Shown piece after piece: positions 20,350 to 27,015 of a stretch of DNA of 43,223 bases. The notes under the pieces were generated by a model that saw only the letters and a list, made by a program, of their open reading frames with translations, did not search any database and was not told the DNA's origin. This DNA is from a virus, in IMG/VR virus record IMGVR_UViG_3300020394_000421, positions 1 to 43,223 of that record; one strand, written 5' to 3'. A program made the translations under genes and the position numbers. Within the stretch, counting starts at the first letter, position 1; each line of letters opens with the position of its first letter.

Positions 20350-20589
20350 TTATTTGGGGGGTTTTCTTTTTAAGTCTAAAACTGTGTTAAGTTTAGACCT
20401 TAATCTGATAATATCGTTGTCTAACATTCTAATTCTGTCTAATAATCCTATTAATGCAGAGTTAGCTTCAGATAATTTTTGTTTGATATTTTCCGTTGTG
20501 AATTTATATATGAAATATATGAACCATCCCATGGCAATAGCTGCCAATGTTGCAAAACCATATTGGTTCAATATTTCTATAATTGTCAT
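20350..20589 (-). CDS. Membrane-anchored coiled-coil protein, paralogue B
   Basis: 79 aa: N-terminal helix EILNQYGFATLAAIAMGWFIYFIYKF (transmembrane) and a coiled coil (LIGLLDRIRMLDNDIIRLRSKLNTVLDLKRK). It is clearly similar in layout and sequence to the preceding gene product (LLIEFGLPVASAAVMGIFIYIILKY, then GLDNRIKTMNNDMLKLDVQVSDALDLRQ), so the two are tandem duplicates. The pair lies between the metabolic island and the curli cassette. Function unknown; membrane-linked lysis or envelope roles are possible. Confidence 0.75.
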   Translation of the reverse strand: MTIIEILNQYGFATLAAIAMGWFIYFIYKFTTENIKQKLSEANSALIGLLDRIRMLDNDIIRLRSKLNTVLDLKRKPPK

Positions 20590-20870
20590 TAATCTTTCCT
20601 AGCGTCTTTCTTTCCATCTGATCTTGCTATTCTATCCTCATCTTGTCTTAAATCTAATGCATCTGAAACTTGCACATCTAACTTTAACATATCATTGTTC
20701 ATGGTTTTAATTCTATTATCTAATCCCATGATAATACCATGCATAGTATTTACTTGACTGATTACTGAATCTAAAATGTATTTGAGAATAATGTATATGA
20801 AAATACCCATGACAGCAGCTGATGCCACAGGTAATCCAAATTCAATTAGTAACGTAAAGAATAAATCCAT
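20589..20870 (-). CDS. Membrane-anchored coiled-coil protein, paralogue A
   Basis: 93 aa: transmembrane helix near residues 8-32 (FGLPVASAAVMGIFIYIILKY), then an amphipathic helix repeated in its neighbour (GLDNRIKTMNNDMLKLDVQVSDALDLRQDEDRI), and a basic tail SDGKKDARKD. The stop and the next gene's start share base 20589 (TAATG), so they are co-translated and could form a heteromer. Similar small paired proteins occur in marine T4-like phages, unassigned as far as I know. Confidence 0.75.
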   Translation of the reverse strand: MDLFFTLLIEFGLPVASAAVMGIFIYIILKYILDSVISQVNTMHGIIMGLDNRIKTMNNDMLKLDVQVSDALDLRQDEDRIARSDGKKDARKD

Positions 20871-20882
20871 ACAGTATATTTA

Positions 20883-21491
20883 TTAGAAGAGTATTGTATC
20901 TGCCTTAAATACCTCAGCATGTGGAACTTTAATAAAAGAACCTCTAAACCTTGACATAGATTCTATATCTTCAGCCCATCTAGTCTCTACATTTTTATAA
21001 CACTCTATTGCTTTCCTTTTAGATTTAACTTGCTGAGAAATATCTACAAACACATTAGCTTCAAAACTTGTATATTTTTGACAGTAAGGAAAAGAATTCA
21101 TATACCAAACCTCTAGTGGTTGTTTACGTCTTAAGGTATTACCTACTTCATGACATATTCTATGATCTTGATGCCAGTCTTCTTTCCAATGAGTTATTAG
21201 TAGATCATAACTTGTAATGTTCAGTTGTTTCTCAATTCTTTCTATCATCTTATTATCTAGTTTAGGTCTTTCATATGATCTACCTCTTTGTCCTATAACC
21301 ATATTTGCATCAAAGAATATCGGTTTAAATCCTAATATCTTAGAAGTCTCTGGTAAATATTTTTTATGATCTTGATAGGGAAAAATTATTAAGTTATCTA
21401 CACTACCGCCTTGATCTACAATTTTTTTTATAGTTCCACCACAAGATAATTCTAAATCATCTGGGTGTGCTGTCAAAACTAAAGTTTTCAT
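20883..21491 (-). CDS. PIG-L/LmbE-family deacetylase
   Basis: 202 aa zinc-dependent N-deacetylase of the PIG-L fold. Metal and catalytic residues are AHPDDLELSCGG (His9, Asp11, Asp12) and HWKEDWHQDHRICHEVG (His107, His110). Such enzymes deacetylate N-acetylglucosaminyl groups in glycolipids, antibiotics or small thiols. Length and motif order are typical. It is one gene away from the amidinotransferase and close to a glycosyltransferase, so a role in making or trimming an amino-sugar conjugate is plausible but unproven. Confidence 0.9.
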   Translation of the reverse strand: MKTLVLTAHPDDLELSCGGTIKKIVDQGGSVDNLIIFPYQDHKKYLPETSKILGFKPIFFDANMVIGQRGRSYERPKLDNKMIERIEKQLNITSYDLLITHWKEDWHQDHRICHEVGNTLRRKQPLEVWYMNSFPYCQKYTSFEANVFVDISQQVKSKRKAIECYKNVETRWAEDIESMSRFRGSFIKVPHAEVFKADTILF

Positions 21492-21492
21492 T

Positions 21493-21705
21493 TTAAAATC
21501 CTACCATTGTTCCTATTTTGCCCAATTGTTGTAAAACTAATATTTGTAAATTTTTTAAATTTTCTGCTGATGCTGCTATCAATGAAGCGTTTTCTGATAA
21601 TGCTTGCCAAAGATTATTTAAATCGTGAGTAATTGCAGCTATCATAATTAAACATATAATTAATCCAAATGCAACAACTAAAATAAGTATTTTATCTAAG
21701 TTCAT
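21493..21705 (-). CDS. Small single-span membrane protein (70 aa)
   Basis: From MNLDKILILVVAF; the ATG at 21705 overlaps the amidinotransferase stop (ATGA), preferred over the open frame to 21720. Transmembrane helix at residues about 5-27 (KILILVVAFGLIICLIMIAAI), followed by a soluble helix (LWQALSENASLIAASAENLKNLQILVLQQLG). Layout resembles the tandem pair at 20350-20870. Function unknown. Confidence 0.7.
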   Translation of the reverse strand: MNLDKILILVVAFGLIICLIMIAAITHDLNNLWQALSENASLIAASAENLKNLQILVLQQLGKIGTMVGF

Positions 21706-22913
21706 AAGTATGTTTCGCAACCACCTTCCCTATATGTATCTAGTGTTAGACAATGTAAACCACTATCCCAAAAGTGTCTATGTCTAAATCTAGTATATAT
21801 GGGTTCTATTCCAACAGATTTTAATTTATCATGTACCTCTTTTTGGTAATTTATAGACAAGATAGTGTTTTCATTTATACTTAACATATTAACTTCAAAG
21901 ATTGACTCTTCCATAAATCCAACCCAATCTTTTAAATATGTATCAACAAAATCTGTAAATGGTTTATTATTTTTTTCATTATCAACATACCAGTTCATAT
22001 CTGCTTTTTTATTTTTTTTAAATTCTTCATACTCTTTTGGGTATTGTTGTTCAAAGTTATTTGGATGTTCAATAATAAGTTGGTCCCAACCAGGTAATGT
22101 ATTTTCAAAGAAACCTTTTTCCATCCAAGGCGCAGCAATAACCAAACCAGGTTTTGGTAAACACATAGAGCCATCATTGTGTCCACCAATATCAATAAGT
22201 TTAAATTTAAATTTATTATCTGGTCTAATATTATTGTACCAGTCAGCAATTCCTTTTCTATAATTACTTTGCCCCTCATCAACAAGTATTGTATCACCTA
22301 TTCTAGTAATAAATGGGGCATCAAAATTCCAAGTTTCATATACAAAGTTTCTAAAATTAACTGGGTCGTGTTTCATATTCATATCAAAGTATTCTTGTTC
22401 CGTCCACAACTCATTTTTTAATTCTTGTTCATTTGGTCTAAATGGACCTAATTTACTATCAATGTTTTTCCACGTATCTTTAACTAAAGTTAAATCAACA
22501 TCAAACATATCTAAAGGATGTTTACCATCTATTACCATTTGTGGATTATATTGCTGAGTAATAAACAAATCATTACCCATGGTAATGTGGCTGTTTCTGG
22601 GTGACATAAGTGGTTTTGGTAATGCCAGAAGACCTTTTGATTCTTTTGATTTTTCTAAAAACTCTCCAAAAGTCTTATAAGGATTTAAACCAAGACCATC
22701 TGTCCAACAGTCATCTACTAGAATAACTTCAACACCTAAATCTTCTAGTGTTTTTTTTATGCCATCCAAATCTTCTTTTGTTTCATGCACAACTCTTTGT
22801 AACGAGTCTCTTAATTTTGTATCTTTAACATCCTCAAAAAATTCTGGTGGAAATACATTTCCAAGAACAACTTGTTTCAAAGGTTGCCAATGAGTCCAAC
22901 TATTAACTTTCAT
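21702..22913 (-). CDS. Amidinotransferase-family (pentein) enzyme
   Basis: 403 aa, the usual size of glycine/inosamine amidinotransferases, which move the amidino group of arginine to an amine acceptor. Signature regions: DIGGHNDGSMCLPKPGLVIAAP with the catalytic His245, and RHFWDSGLHCLTLDTYREGG with the nucleophile Cys388, matching the GGGFHCWTCDxRR motif of AGAT. An N-terminal WTHWQPLKQVVLGNVFPPE resembles the family start (W..L..vvvG). Arginine deiminase-like or peptidyl-modifying activity is an alternative. It overlaps the next gene by 11 nt. A possible auxiliary metabolic gene. Confidence 0.88.
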   Translation of the reverse strand: MKVNSWTHWQPLKQVVLGNVFPPEFFEDVKDTKLRDSLQRVVHETKEDLDGIKKTLEDLGVEVILVDDCWTDGLGLNPYKTFGEFLEKSKESKGLLALPKPLMSPRNSHITMGNDLFITQQYNPQMVIDGKHPLDMFDVDLTLVKDTWKNIDSKLGPFRPNEQELKNELWTEQEYFDMNMKHDPVNFRNFVYETWNFDAPFITRIGDTILVDEGQSNYRKGIADWYNNIRPDNKFKFKLIDIGGHNDGSMCLPKPGLVIAAPWMEKGFFENTLPGWDQLIIEHPNNFEQQYPKEYEEFKKNKKADMNWYVDNEKNNKPFTDFVDTYLKDWVGFMEESIFEVNMLSINENTILSINYQKEVHDKLKSVGIEPIYTRFRHRHFWDSGLHCLTLDTYREGGCETYL

Positions 22914-23235
22914 CTGGGTAATCTCTATATAAAAAGTGTTGGATGGTTTCTACATCTACTAATTGATTAAATGCAACATGTTTTTCATCTATACTTTTTT
23001 CATTTCTTATAATGCTTGTCATTGCATCATCTAATTGTTGCATGTTATTAAAATTCATATCAATACGAAACTCTGGTAAGTCCATAGACCTAAATCCTAA
23101 TTTTGCTCTAGTTATTCTATATGAAACCATTCTATTCATTTTAACAAGACCATCTAAAAAAGGTTTCATCTTTTCTATAAATTCTTTTGCATCTATATTT
23201 TCATTGTGATCTGCGTATATTGTGTATAAGTCCAT
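22903..23235 (-). CDS. DUF6614-like small alpha/beta protein
   Basis: 110 aa. The pattern YTIYADHNENIDAKEFIEKMKPFLDGL, then MVSYRITRAKLGFRSMDLPEFRIDMNFNNMQQLDDAM, then VAFNQLVD and LYRDYPDE matches a family I recall as DUF6614, a ferredoxin-like dimeric alpha/beta-barrel protein found in marine bacteria. In bacteria it is uncharacterised. Here it is coupled to the amidinotransferase by an 11-nt overlap, which suggests the two act together. Confidence 0.75.
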   Translation of the reverse strand: MDLYTIYADHNENIDAKEFIEKMKPFLDGLVKMNRMVSYRITRAKLGFRSMDLPEFRIDMNFNNMQQLDDAMTSIIRNEKSIDEKHVAFNQLVDVETIQHFLYRDYPDES

Positions 23236-23654
23236 TATAAAGCTCCTAACTTTTCATATCCTTTAAATTGTGATTTGTATCTGTCATCTTGTCCTAGATA
23301 TAAAAATTTATATCCGTTTTGTTTTGCCCAAGCACACTCATTTTCTAAACTCTTAATACCCAATCTTAGTTTAGGATTTTCATAATCCCATGCAAATTGT
23401 AAACTTTCTATGTTATGATTGTCAAGAGGATAGAGCATAGTAAATGCTACTAATTCATGTTTGTAATAGTATCCCATTATTTTATTTACTTTTACATCAT
23501 TTTCAAATATTGGTTGGACAGACTTAAACTTTTTATAATCACAATATTTTTTATAGATTTTTTGTAATTGTTTTAAGTTTGGTTCTTTTATTATTAAAGA
23601 ATTTTCATATAAATTATAATCAGTTTTTGATAACCTAATTCGACAATATATCAT
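23235..23654 (-). CDS. GNAT/aminoacyl-transferase-like protein
   Basis: About 139 aa from MIYCRIRLSKTDYN (Met at 23654; the frame is open to 23672). Core text MGYYYKHELVAFTMLYPLDN, WDYENPKLRLGIKSLENECAWAKQNGYKFLYLG and YKSQFKGYEKLG resembles the C-terminal GNAT fold of arginyl-tRNA-protein transferases and related acyltransferases. The acyl donor is unknown. It is directly adjacent to the DUF6614-like gene (stop/start share base 23235) and overlaps the gene before it by about 20 nt. Confidence 0.65.
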   Translation of the reverse strand: MIYCRIRLSKTDYNLYENSLIIKEPNLKQLQKIYKKYCDYKKFKSVQPIFENDVKVNKIMGYYYKHELVAFTMLYPLDNHNIESLQFAWDYENPKLRLGIKSLENECAWAKQNGYKFLYLGQDDRYKSQFKGYEKLGAL

Positions 23655-24084
23655 CCTTATATTCCTTATCAAAATTTTTATAATAATCTTTAGTCTCTAA
23701 AAACTTTCTAGCCTCAGTTAGTTTTTTTCTATTCTGAACAAATAAAACTGGTTTACCAAAATTTAAATTCATACCACCAACTTCTTCTTTTAACTCTGGG
23801 TGATCTTCTAGTATAACATAATCTTTTCCTAAGTTACTTTCTAAATAATCTTTAAGTTCATATAGTTCGTCCACATTTGCATCTTGTTGAATAATCATAA
23901 TTAAATCTAATTCGCCAGAATTTAATTTAGCATAATCTTCCATGAGAACAGATTTATCATATGTAACTTTTACTTTTTTATCTTTCCAAGCTTTTCTTGC
24001 ATAAGGACATGGTGGTAGGTTACCAAAAATTTTATTTGGTTTAGATATTACTTCATTAATCCAATCTTCTACTTCTTTTGTCAT
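23635..24084 (-). CDS. Hypothetical protein with DUF1415-like N-terminus
   Basis: 149 aa from MTKEVEDWINEVIS (ATG 24084 overlaps the previous stop as ATGA; an ATG at 24105 is the alternative). The N-terminal VEDWINEV...LPPCPYARKAW recalls the DUF1415 pattern (W...V..L.LCPFA), with a Cys-Pro-Tyr motif. The remainder is alpha/beta: KVKVTYDKSV, LDLIMIIQQDANVDELYELKDYLE, PVLFVQNRKKLTEARKFLE. Function unknown; the family link is tentative. Confidence 0.65.
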   Translation of the reverse strand: MTKEVEDWINEVISKPNKIFGNLPPCPYARKAWKDKKVKVTYDKSVLMEDYAKLNSGELDLIMIIQQDANVDELYELKDYLESNLGKDYVILEDHPELKEEVGGMNLNFGKPVLFVQNRKKLTEARKFLETKDYYKNFDKEYKDDILSN

Positions 24085-24809
24085 TTGTTTGCTTTGTATG
24101 TCCATATTGCATCAAAATAATAATCTTGATAATTTTTGCCTGTTGCTTTATTAAATCTTTTTTCATATAATTTTTGTTTTTCTGAATCTGTTTGATGAGA
24201 TTTCATACACCACTCTGCAGGTTGTAGTTTTATATTAAACCATGGTTGTTTACGTTTAACCGTATCATAAACAAAATATTGTTCACCCTCATTTGGATGT
24301 GCGACAATACCCTCTTTATAATAGTAAGGTCTAATTGTGTTAAAGTTTGTCATATACTCTTCATATACAAACTGAAAATCATATGAATTAAACTTATACA
24401 GATTGCCGCTAATAGGCATTTCGTTGTCTTTCCACCATCTGTCCATAGAAACAAACTGGCCCATTTCTACGGGGTATGTGAGGACTGGTGATGGGTCTTT
24501 CTGCCATTGCATATCAATATCCATAATAACAGTTGTATCATTTTGACCAGCGTTTATGTAATATGGATTAAAGAAAAATATCTTAGACCAATGTTCGTGT
24601 GTGTCTATCATGTCCTCAGACAACTTGATAAAGTTTATATCTTTGATACCCAGATCAAACCAACCATAATATGGTTTATCAGTTGCGATATGTATTTTGT
24701 AATCTACTTTTAAATTTTCTACAATTGGTGTTAAGAAATCTTTTGTAAGTTGGTTTATTTCAAATCCTTGAACTTCAGTTCCATATTTCACTAAACATAT
24801 ATTAAGCAT
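24081..24809 (-). CDS. Putative glycosyltransferase (DID motif)
   Basis: 242 aa. The N-terminus NICLVKYGTEVQGFE and a conserved-looking TTVIMDIDMQWQKDPSPVL segment, where D-I-D would coordinate the metal and sugar nucleotide, fit a GT-A fold. Later aromatic stretches (QFVSMDRWWKDNEMPISGNLYKF, AEWCMKSHQ) may form the acceptor site. It has the same overall plan as the protein at 8684-9268 but is longer. It heads the island that contains the acyltransferase-like, amidinotransferase and PIG-L genes. Confidence 0.65.
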   Translation of the reverse strand: MLNICLVKYGTEVQGFEINQLTKDFLTPIVENLKVDYKIHIATDKPYYGWFDLGIKDINFIKLSEDMIDTHEHWSKIFFFNPYYINAGQNDTTVIMDIDMQWQKDPSPVLTYPVEMGQFVSMDRWWKDNEMPISGNLYKFNSYDFQFVYEEYMTNFNTIRPYYYKEGIVAHPNEGEQYFVYDTVKRKQPWFNIKLQPAEWCMKSHQTDSEKQKLYEKRFNKATGKNYQDYYFDAIWTYKANK

Positions 24810-24960
24810 AACTATTCCATACCAATTTAATCAATGCTGTAAAAAATAAAAATGTTGGTATTGATATACTAGTTTTTAGTGCGAGGATATTTCCTAATTT
24901 GAATGACCAAAATATAGTTATCCATAATAAAAGTATATTCAATAATATTATATTATTCAC
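24802..24960 (-). CDS. Putative 52-aa membrane protein, GTG start
   Basis: A GTG at 24960 opens a frame ending TAA at 24804-24802. The product is almost wholly hydrophobic, with two predicted helices (IILLNILLLWITIFWSFKLG and ISIPTFLFFTALIKLVW). Its start overlaps the stop of the charged protein at 24953-25159, and its stop overlaps the glycosyltransferase start. The only start is GTG and the ribosome-binding site is weak (GGAAAA), so confidence is limited. Confidence 0.45.
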   Translation of the reverse strand: MNNIILLNILLLWITIFWSFKLGNILALKTSISIPTFLFFTALIKLVWNSYA

Positions 24961-25159
24961 TTTTCCACTTTTCCATTTCAATATTGTCGGATTGCATGTT
25001 GGCTTGTCTTTCTTTTTCGAGTCTTTCTTTCTTTGCTCTTCTTGACTCTTTCAATCCGATATCAAGTATTTTTTGATCTTTTTCTATTTCTTCTAAAAAG
25101 TCTTTGTTTTTTTCTTTTTCTTTTTTGTAATAGCTTGGATGTTTAAATTCAAATGTCAT
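24953..25159 (-). CDS. Small charged coiled-coil protein
   Basis: 68 aa, very rich in Lys and Glu (YYKKEKEKNKDFLEEIEKD, ESRRAKKERLEKERQAN), predicted as one long helix. No cysteine pair or membrane helix. The start overlaps the nuclease gene's stop by 4 nt (ATGA). Function unknown. Confidence 0.7.
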   Translation of the reverse strand: MTFEFKHPSYYKKEKEKNKDFLEEIEKDQKILDIGLKESRRAKKERLEKERQANMQSDNIEMEKWKSE

Positions 25160-25506
25160 AAGTCTTCTACGTTATTTGGTTGATGCATTTTTACAAAGTA
25201 TTCTGCATCCACCAATACTAATGGTTTTGATTTATTCCTTTTTATTACAACTAATGGTTCACCTTTTTTTGCATTACCTTTTGCTTGTTCATAAGCATCC
25301 CATACATTTACTTTCTCAACATTTTTACATTCTATGCTATATGGGAATTTGCGTCTGGCATCTCTTGCCATAATTAAATCTTCACCACTTGCTCCCATTG
25401 ATCTAGATTCAACATCTTCCTCATTAACCATTAAGTGTTCAATGAGTTGATCTCTAACCCATTGTTGAAGTCTGCGACCCTTTGCTTTCGCTGATTGTGT
25501 TTTCAT
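25156..25506 (-). CDS. Holliday-junction-resolvase-like PD-(D/E)XK nuclease
   Basis: 116 aa. The N-terminus KAKGRRLQQWVRDQLIEHL matches the E-type helix of small resolvase-like nucleases; GASGEDLIMARDAR provides the acidic residue (Asp43) and FPYSIECKNVEKVNVWDAYEQA gives Glu59-x-Lys61, followed by the Q-containing helix. Phage enzymes of this fold cut branched DNA or act in repair. It lies upstream of genes for nucleotide metabolism and overlaps a small zinc-binding-type ORF at its start. Confidence 0.82.
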   Translation of the reverse strand: MKTQSAKAKGRRLQQWVRDQLIEHLMVNEEDVESRSMGASGEDLIMARDARRKFPYSIECKNVEKVNVWDAYEQAKGNAKKGEPLVVIKRNKSKPLVLVDAEYFVKMHQPNNVEDL

Positions 25507-25624
25507 ATCTCGCTACCTTACATATTTCTATTTCATATTGTCTGCCGTCATAATCCTTTTCAATTCTCGTAAGAGGACCATCTCCCTCATGAATATAACC
25601 ACAGTTGTTGCAATATTTAGACAT
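25454..25624 (-). CDS. Putative 56-aa Cys-containing protein
   Basis: ATG at 25624 overlaps the MazG stop by 8 nt; stop TAG at 25456-25454 lies inside the nuclease gene. The N-terminus MSKYCNNCGYIHEGDG has a CxxC knuckle, and a third Cys occurs in EIEICK, a partial zinc ribbon. GGAG lies 3 nt before the ATG. Overlap geometry and CxxC support a real gene, but the last 17 codons read through the nuclease gene in another frame. Confidence 0.5.
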   Translation of the reverse strand: MSKYCNNCGYIHEGDGPLTRIEKDYDGRQYEIEICKVARYENTISESKGSQTSTMG

Positions 25625-25979
25625 CTACTCCAATCATGGTATTAAGAGTTTGACCAAATGAAGTTGTTTGTTCTGGTGCCTGTGCCTTTACAAAGATACC
25701 ATCAACCATTCTACCTTTTCTATGTTTAATATCGTTGTATGCTGTCTCTAAACATTCTTCCATTGTTATTTTATTACGTGCCATTATGTTTATCATAACA
25801 ACTAGCATATCACCCAAATCATCTTTCATATCTTTACCTTTACATACACTATCACTTAACTCACCAAGTTCTTGTTGTAGTTTTAAGACTTGATCTTTAT
25901 CTGTGCTACCATCTATTAAGTTTCTATCTTTATGCCATTGGCAAATTTTTTCTATTAGTGGGTTGTTTTCATATTTCAT
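25617..25979 (-). CDS. mazG: MazG-like nucleotide pyrophosphohydrolase
   Basis: 120 aa, all-helical. The metal-binding signature is KLQQELGELSDSV (Glu37, Glu40) followed by KDDLGDMLVVMINIMA (Asp54, Asp57), the ExxE...(D/E)xxD pattern of the MazG/dUTPase-2 superfamily. These enzymes hydrolyse (d)NTPs to (d)NMPs and are near-universal in marine T4-like phages, often said to tune alarmone or nucleotide pools. Position next to the ribonucleotide reductase genes supports a nucleotide role. Confidence 0.9.
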   Translation of the reverse strand: MKYENNPLIEKICQWHKDRNLIDGSTDKDQVLKLQQELGELSDSVCKGKDMKDDLGDMLVVMINIMARNKITMEECLETAYNDIKHRKGRMVDGIFVKAQAPEQTTSFGQTLNTMIGVDV

Positions 25980-25988
25980 TTTACTCTC

Positions 25989-26219
25989 CTAATGATATGC
26001 TTCTAAAAATGTTTCTAATTGGTCGTATCCACCAATATGTTTATCGTCTATAAAAATTTGTGGCATAGTTCTTGCGTTGGGTACTAACTTTAACATTTCT
26101 TGTATATCATGACCCTCTGCTATATTTTTTTCTTCAAACTCTATACCTTTATTATTTAAAAGTGATTTTGCTTTGACACAATAACCACACATAGGTTTAC
26201 TCCATACTATCGCTTTCAT
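25989..26219 (-). CDS. Glutaredoxin
   Basis: 76 aa from MKAIVWSKPMCGYCVKAKSLL. The ATG at 26219 has AAGGAG 4 nt upstream, so the open extension to 26285 is rejected. Active site CGYC, cis-Pro segment TMPQIF and glutathione-binding GGYDQLE are all present. It should supply electrons to the ribonucleotide reductase encoded just upstream. It is clearly related to the glutaredoxin domain fused to NrdB (CGYC, VPQIF, IGGYAGL), so the phage has two copies. The start overlaps the 3' end of the preceding gene by 23 nt. Confidence 0.92.
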   Translation of the reverse strand: MKAIVWSKPMCGYCVKAKSLLNNKGIEFEEKNIAEGHDIQEMLKLVPNARTMPQIFIDDKHIGGYDQLETFLEAYH

Positions 26220-26859
26220 CTCGCTCCTTTTCTTTGTAGAAGTAGTTATCGTCATCACCGAATGCCCACTTTCTCTCTTGTTCACATGTAAAGTATCTAG
26301 TTGATACTTTAAAATCTGGTCTCTTTAATTCTGCTGGTGTGCTTGATTGTTCGTACCATAACATTCTATTATTTGGTTGTGCAAAGAATTGGCCATTTTC
26401 TAATTTACCAAAATTAAATTGTTTATGTTCTTCTGGCACCTCTGATAGATTTAAGTTAGTGGTATTTAAATCACTATGACAACTATCGATAGAGAATAGA
26501 TACTCACCTTTCATACGTCCACCACCTTTTAACATTATATCCACATCACAATTTGCTAGTAATACTTTTTTCCAAACTTGTATCTCATAACTAAATGCAT
26601 CCCATAACTCTAACACATCTAAAGGTAATTGTTCACTTTCAATTATATCTTTCTTCCACACAAATGCTGACAATGGAAACTTATCAAAACAAGCACCATA
26701 CTCTGGTAGATATGCTTCAAAGTATAATGCTCGTCCTTGAATTGATTTAACTGCTATGATCGTTGCATCAACAAACTCGCCATGACCATCTTCTAAGTCT
26801 CGTAAGTATTCTTTTCTTACGTAACATTTAATATGTGGTAAGTTTGCTACAAAGTTCAT
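26197..26859 (-). CDS. Conserved T4-like phage protein of unknown function
   Basis: 220 aa. Starts MNFVANLPHIKCYVRKEYLRD; a conserved-looking core includes RALYFEAYLPEYGACFDKFPLSAFVW and LPLDVLELWDAFSYEIQVW, and the end is very acidic (FGDDDNYFYKEKERDESDS). Proteins of this type lie between nrdB and the glutaredoxin gene in T4-like marine phages; I know of no assigned activity. No signal peptide or membrane segment. Confidence 0.75.
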   Translation of the reverse strand: MNFVANLPHIKCYVRKEYLRDLEDGHGEFVDATIIAVKSIQGRALYFEAYLPEYGACFDKFPLSAFVWKKDIIESEQLPLDVLELWDAFSYEIQVWKKVLLANCDVDIMLKGGGRMKGEYLFSIDSCHSDLNTTNLNLSEVPEEHKQFNFGKLENGQFFAQPNNRMLWYEQSSTPAELKRPDFKVSTRYFTCEQERKWAFGDDDNYFYKEKERDESDSME

Positions 26860-26862
26860 AAG

Positions 26863-27015
26863 CTATTCCTCTTCCTCATCTATATTGTAATCTAAATCAG
26901 TAATCTCTTCGCCACAAAATGGACAATACCTTGGTGAGTATAAGTCATCATCCATTTCATAAGAAACGGTATAACTTGCATCACAATGATTACACAATAT
27001 AGTTTTTTTAGCCAT
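26863..27015 (-). CDS. Zinc-ribbon protein (50 aa)
   Basis: ATG at 27015 overlaps the nrdB stop by 8 nt; stop TAG at 26865-26863. Two CxxC knuckles (ILCNHCDAS and RYCPFCGEE) about 20 residues apart form a classic zinc ribbon, followed by an acidic tail (DYNIDEEEE). Small zinc-ribbon proteins beside nrd genes are common in T4-like phages. Nucleic-acid or protein binding is likely; the partner is unknown. Confidence 0.8.
   Translation of the reverse strand: MAKKTILCNHCDASYTVSYEMDDDLYSPRYCPFCGEEITDLDYNIDEEEE

Noticed and set aside
23400-23430. TTGACA-like promoter inside the GNAT-like gene
   Set aside because: The -10 at correct spacing is poor (TTACAA) and no gene start follows closely.
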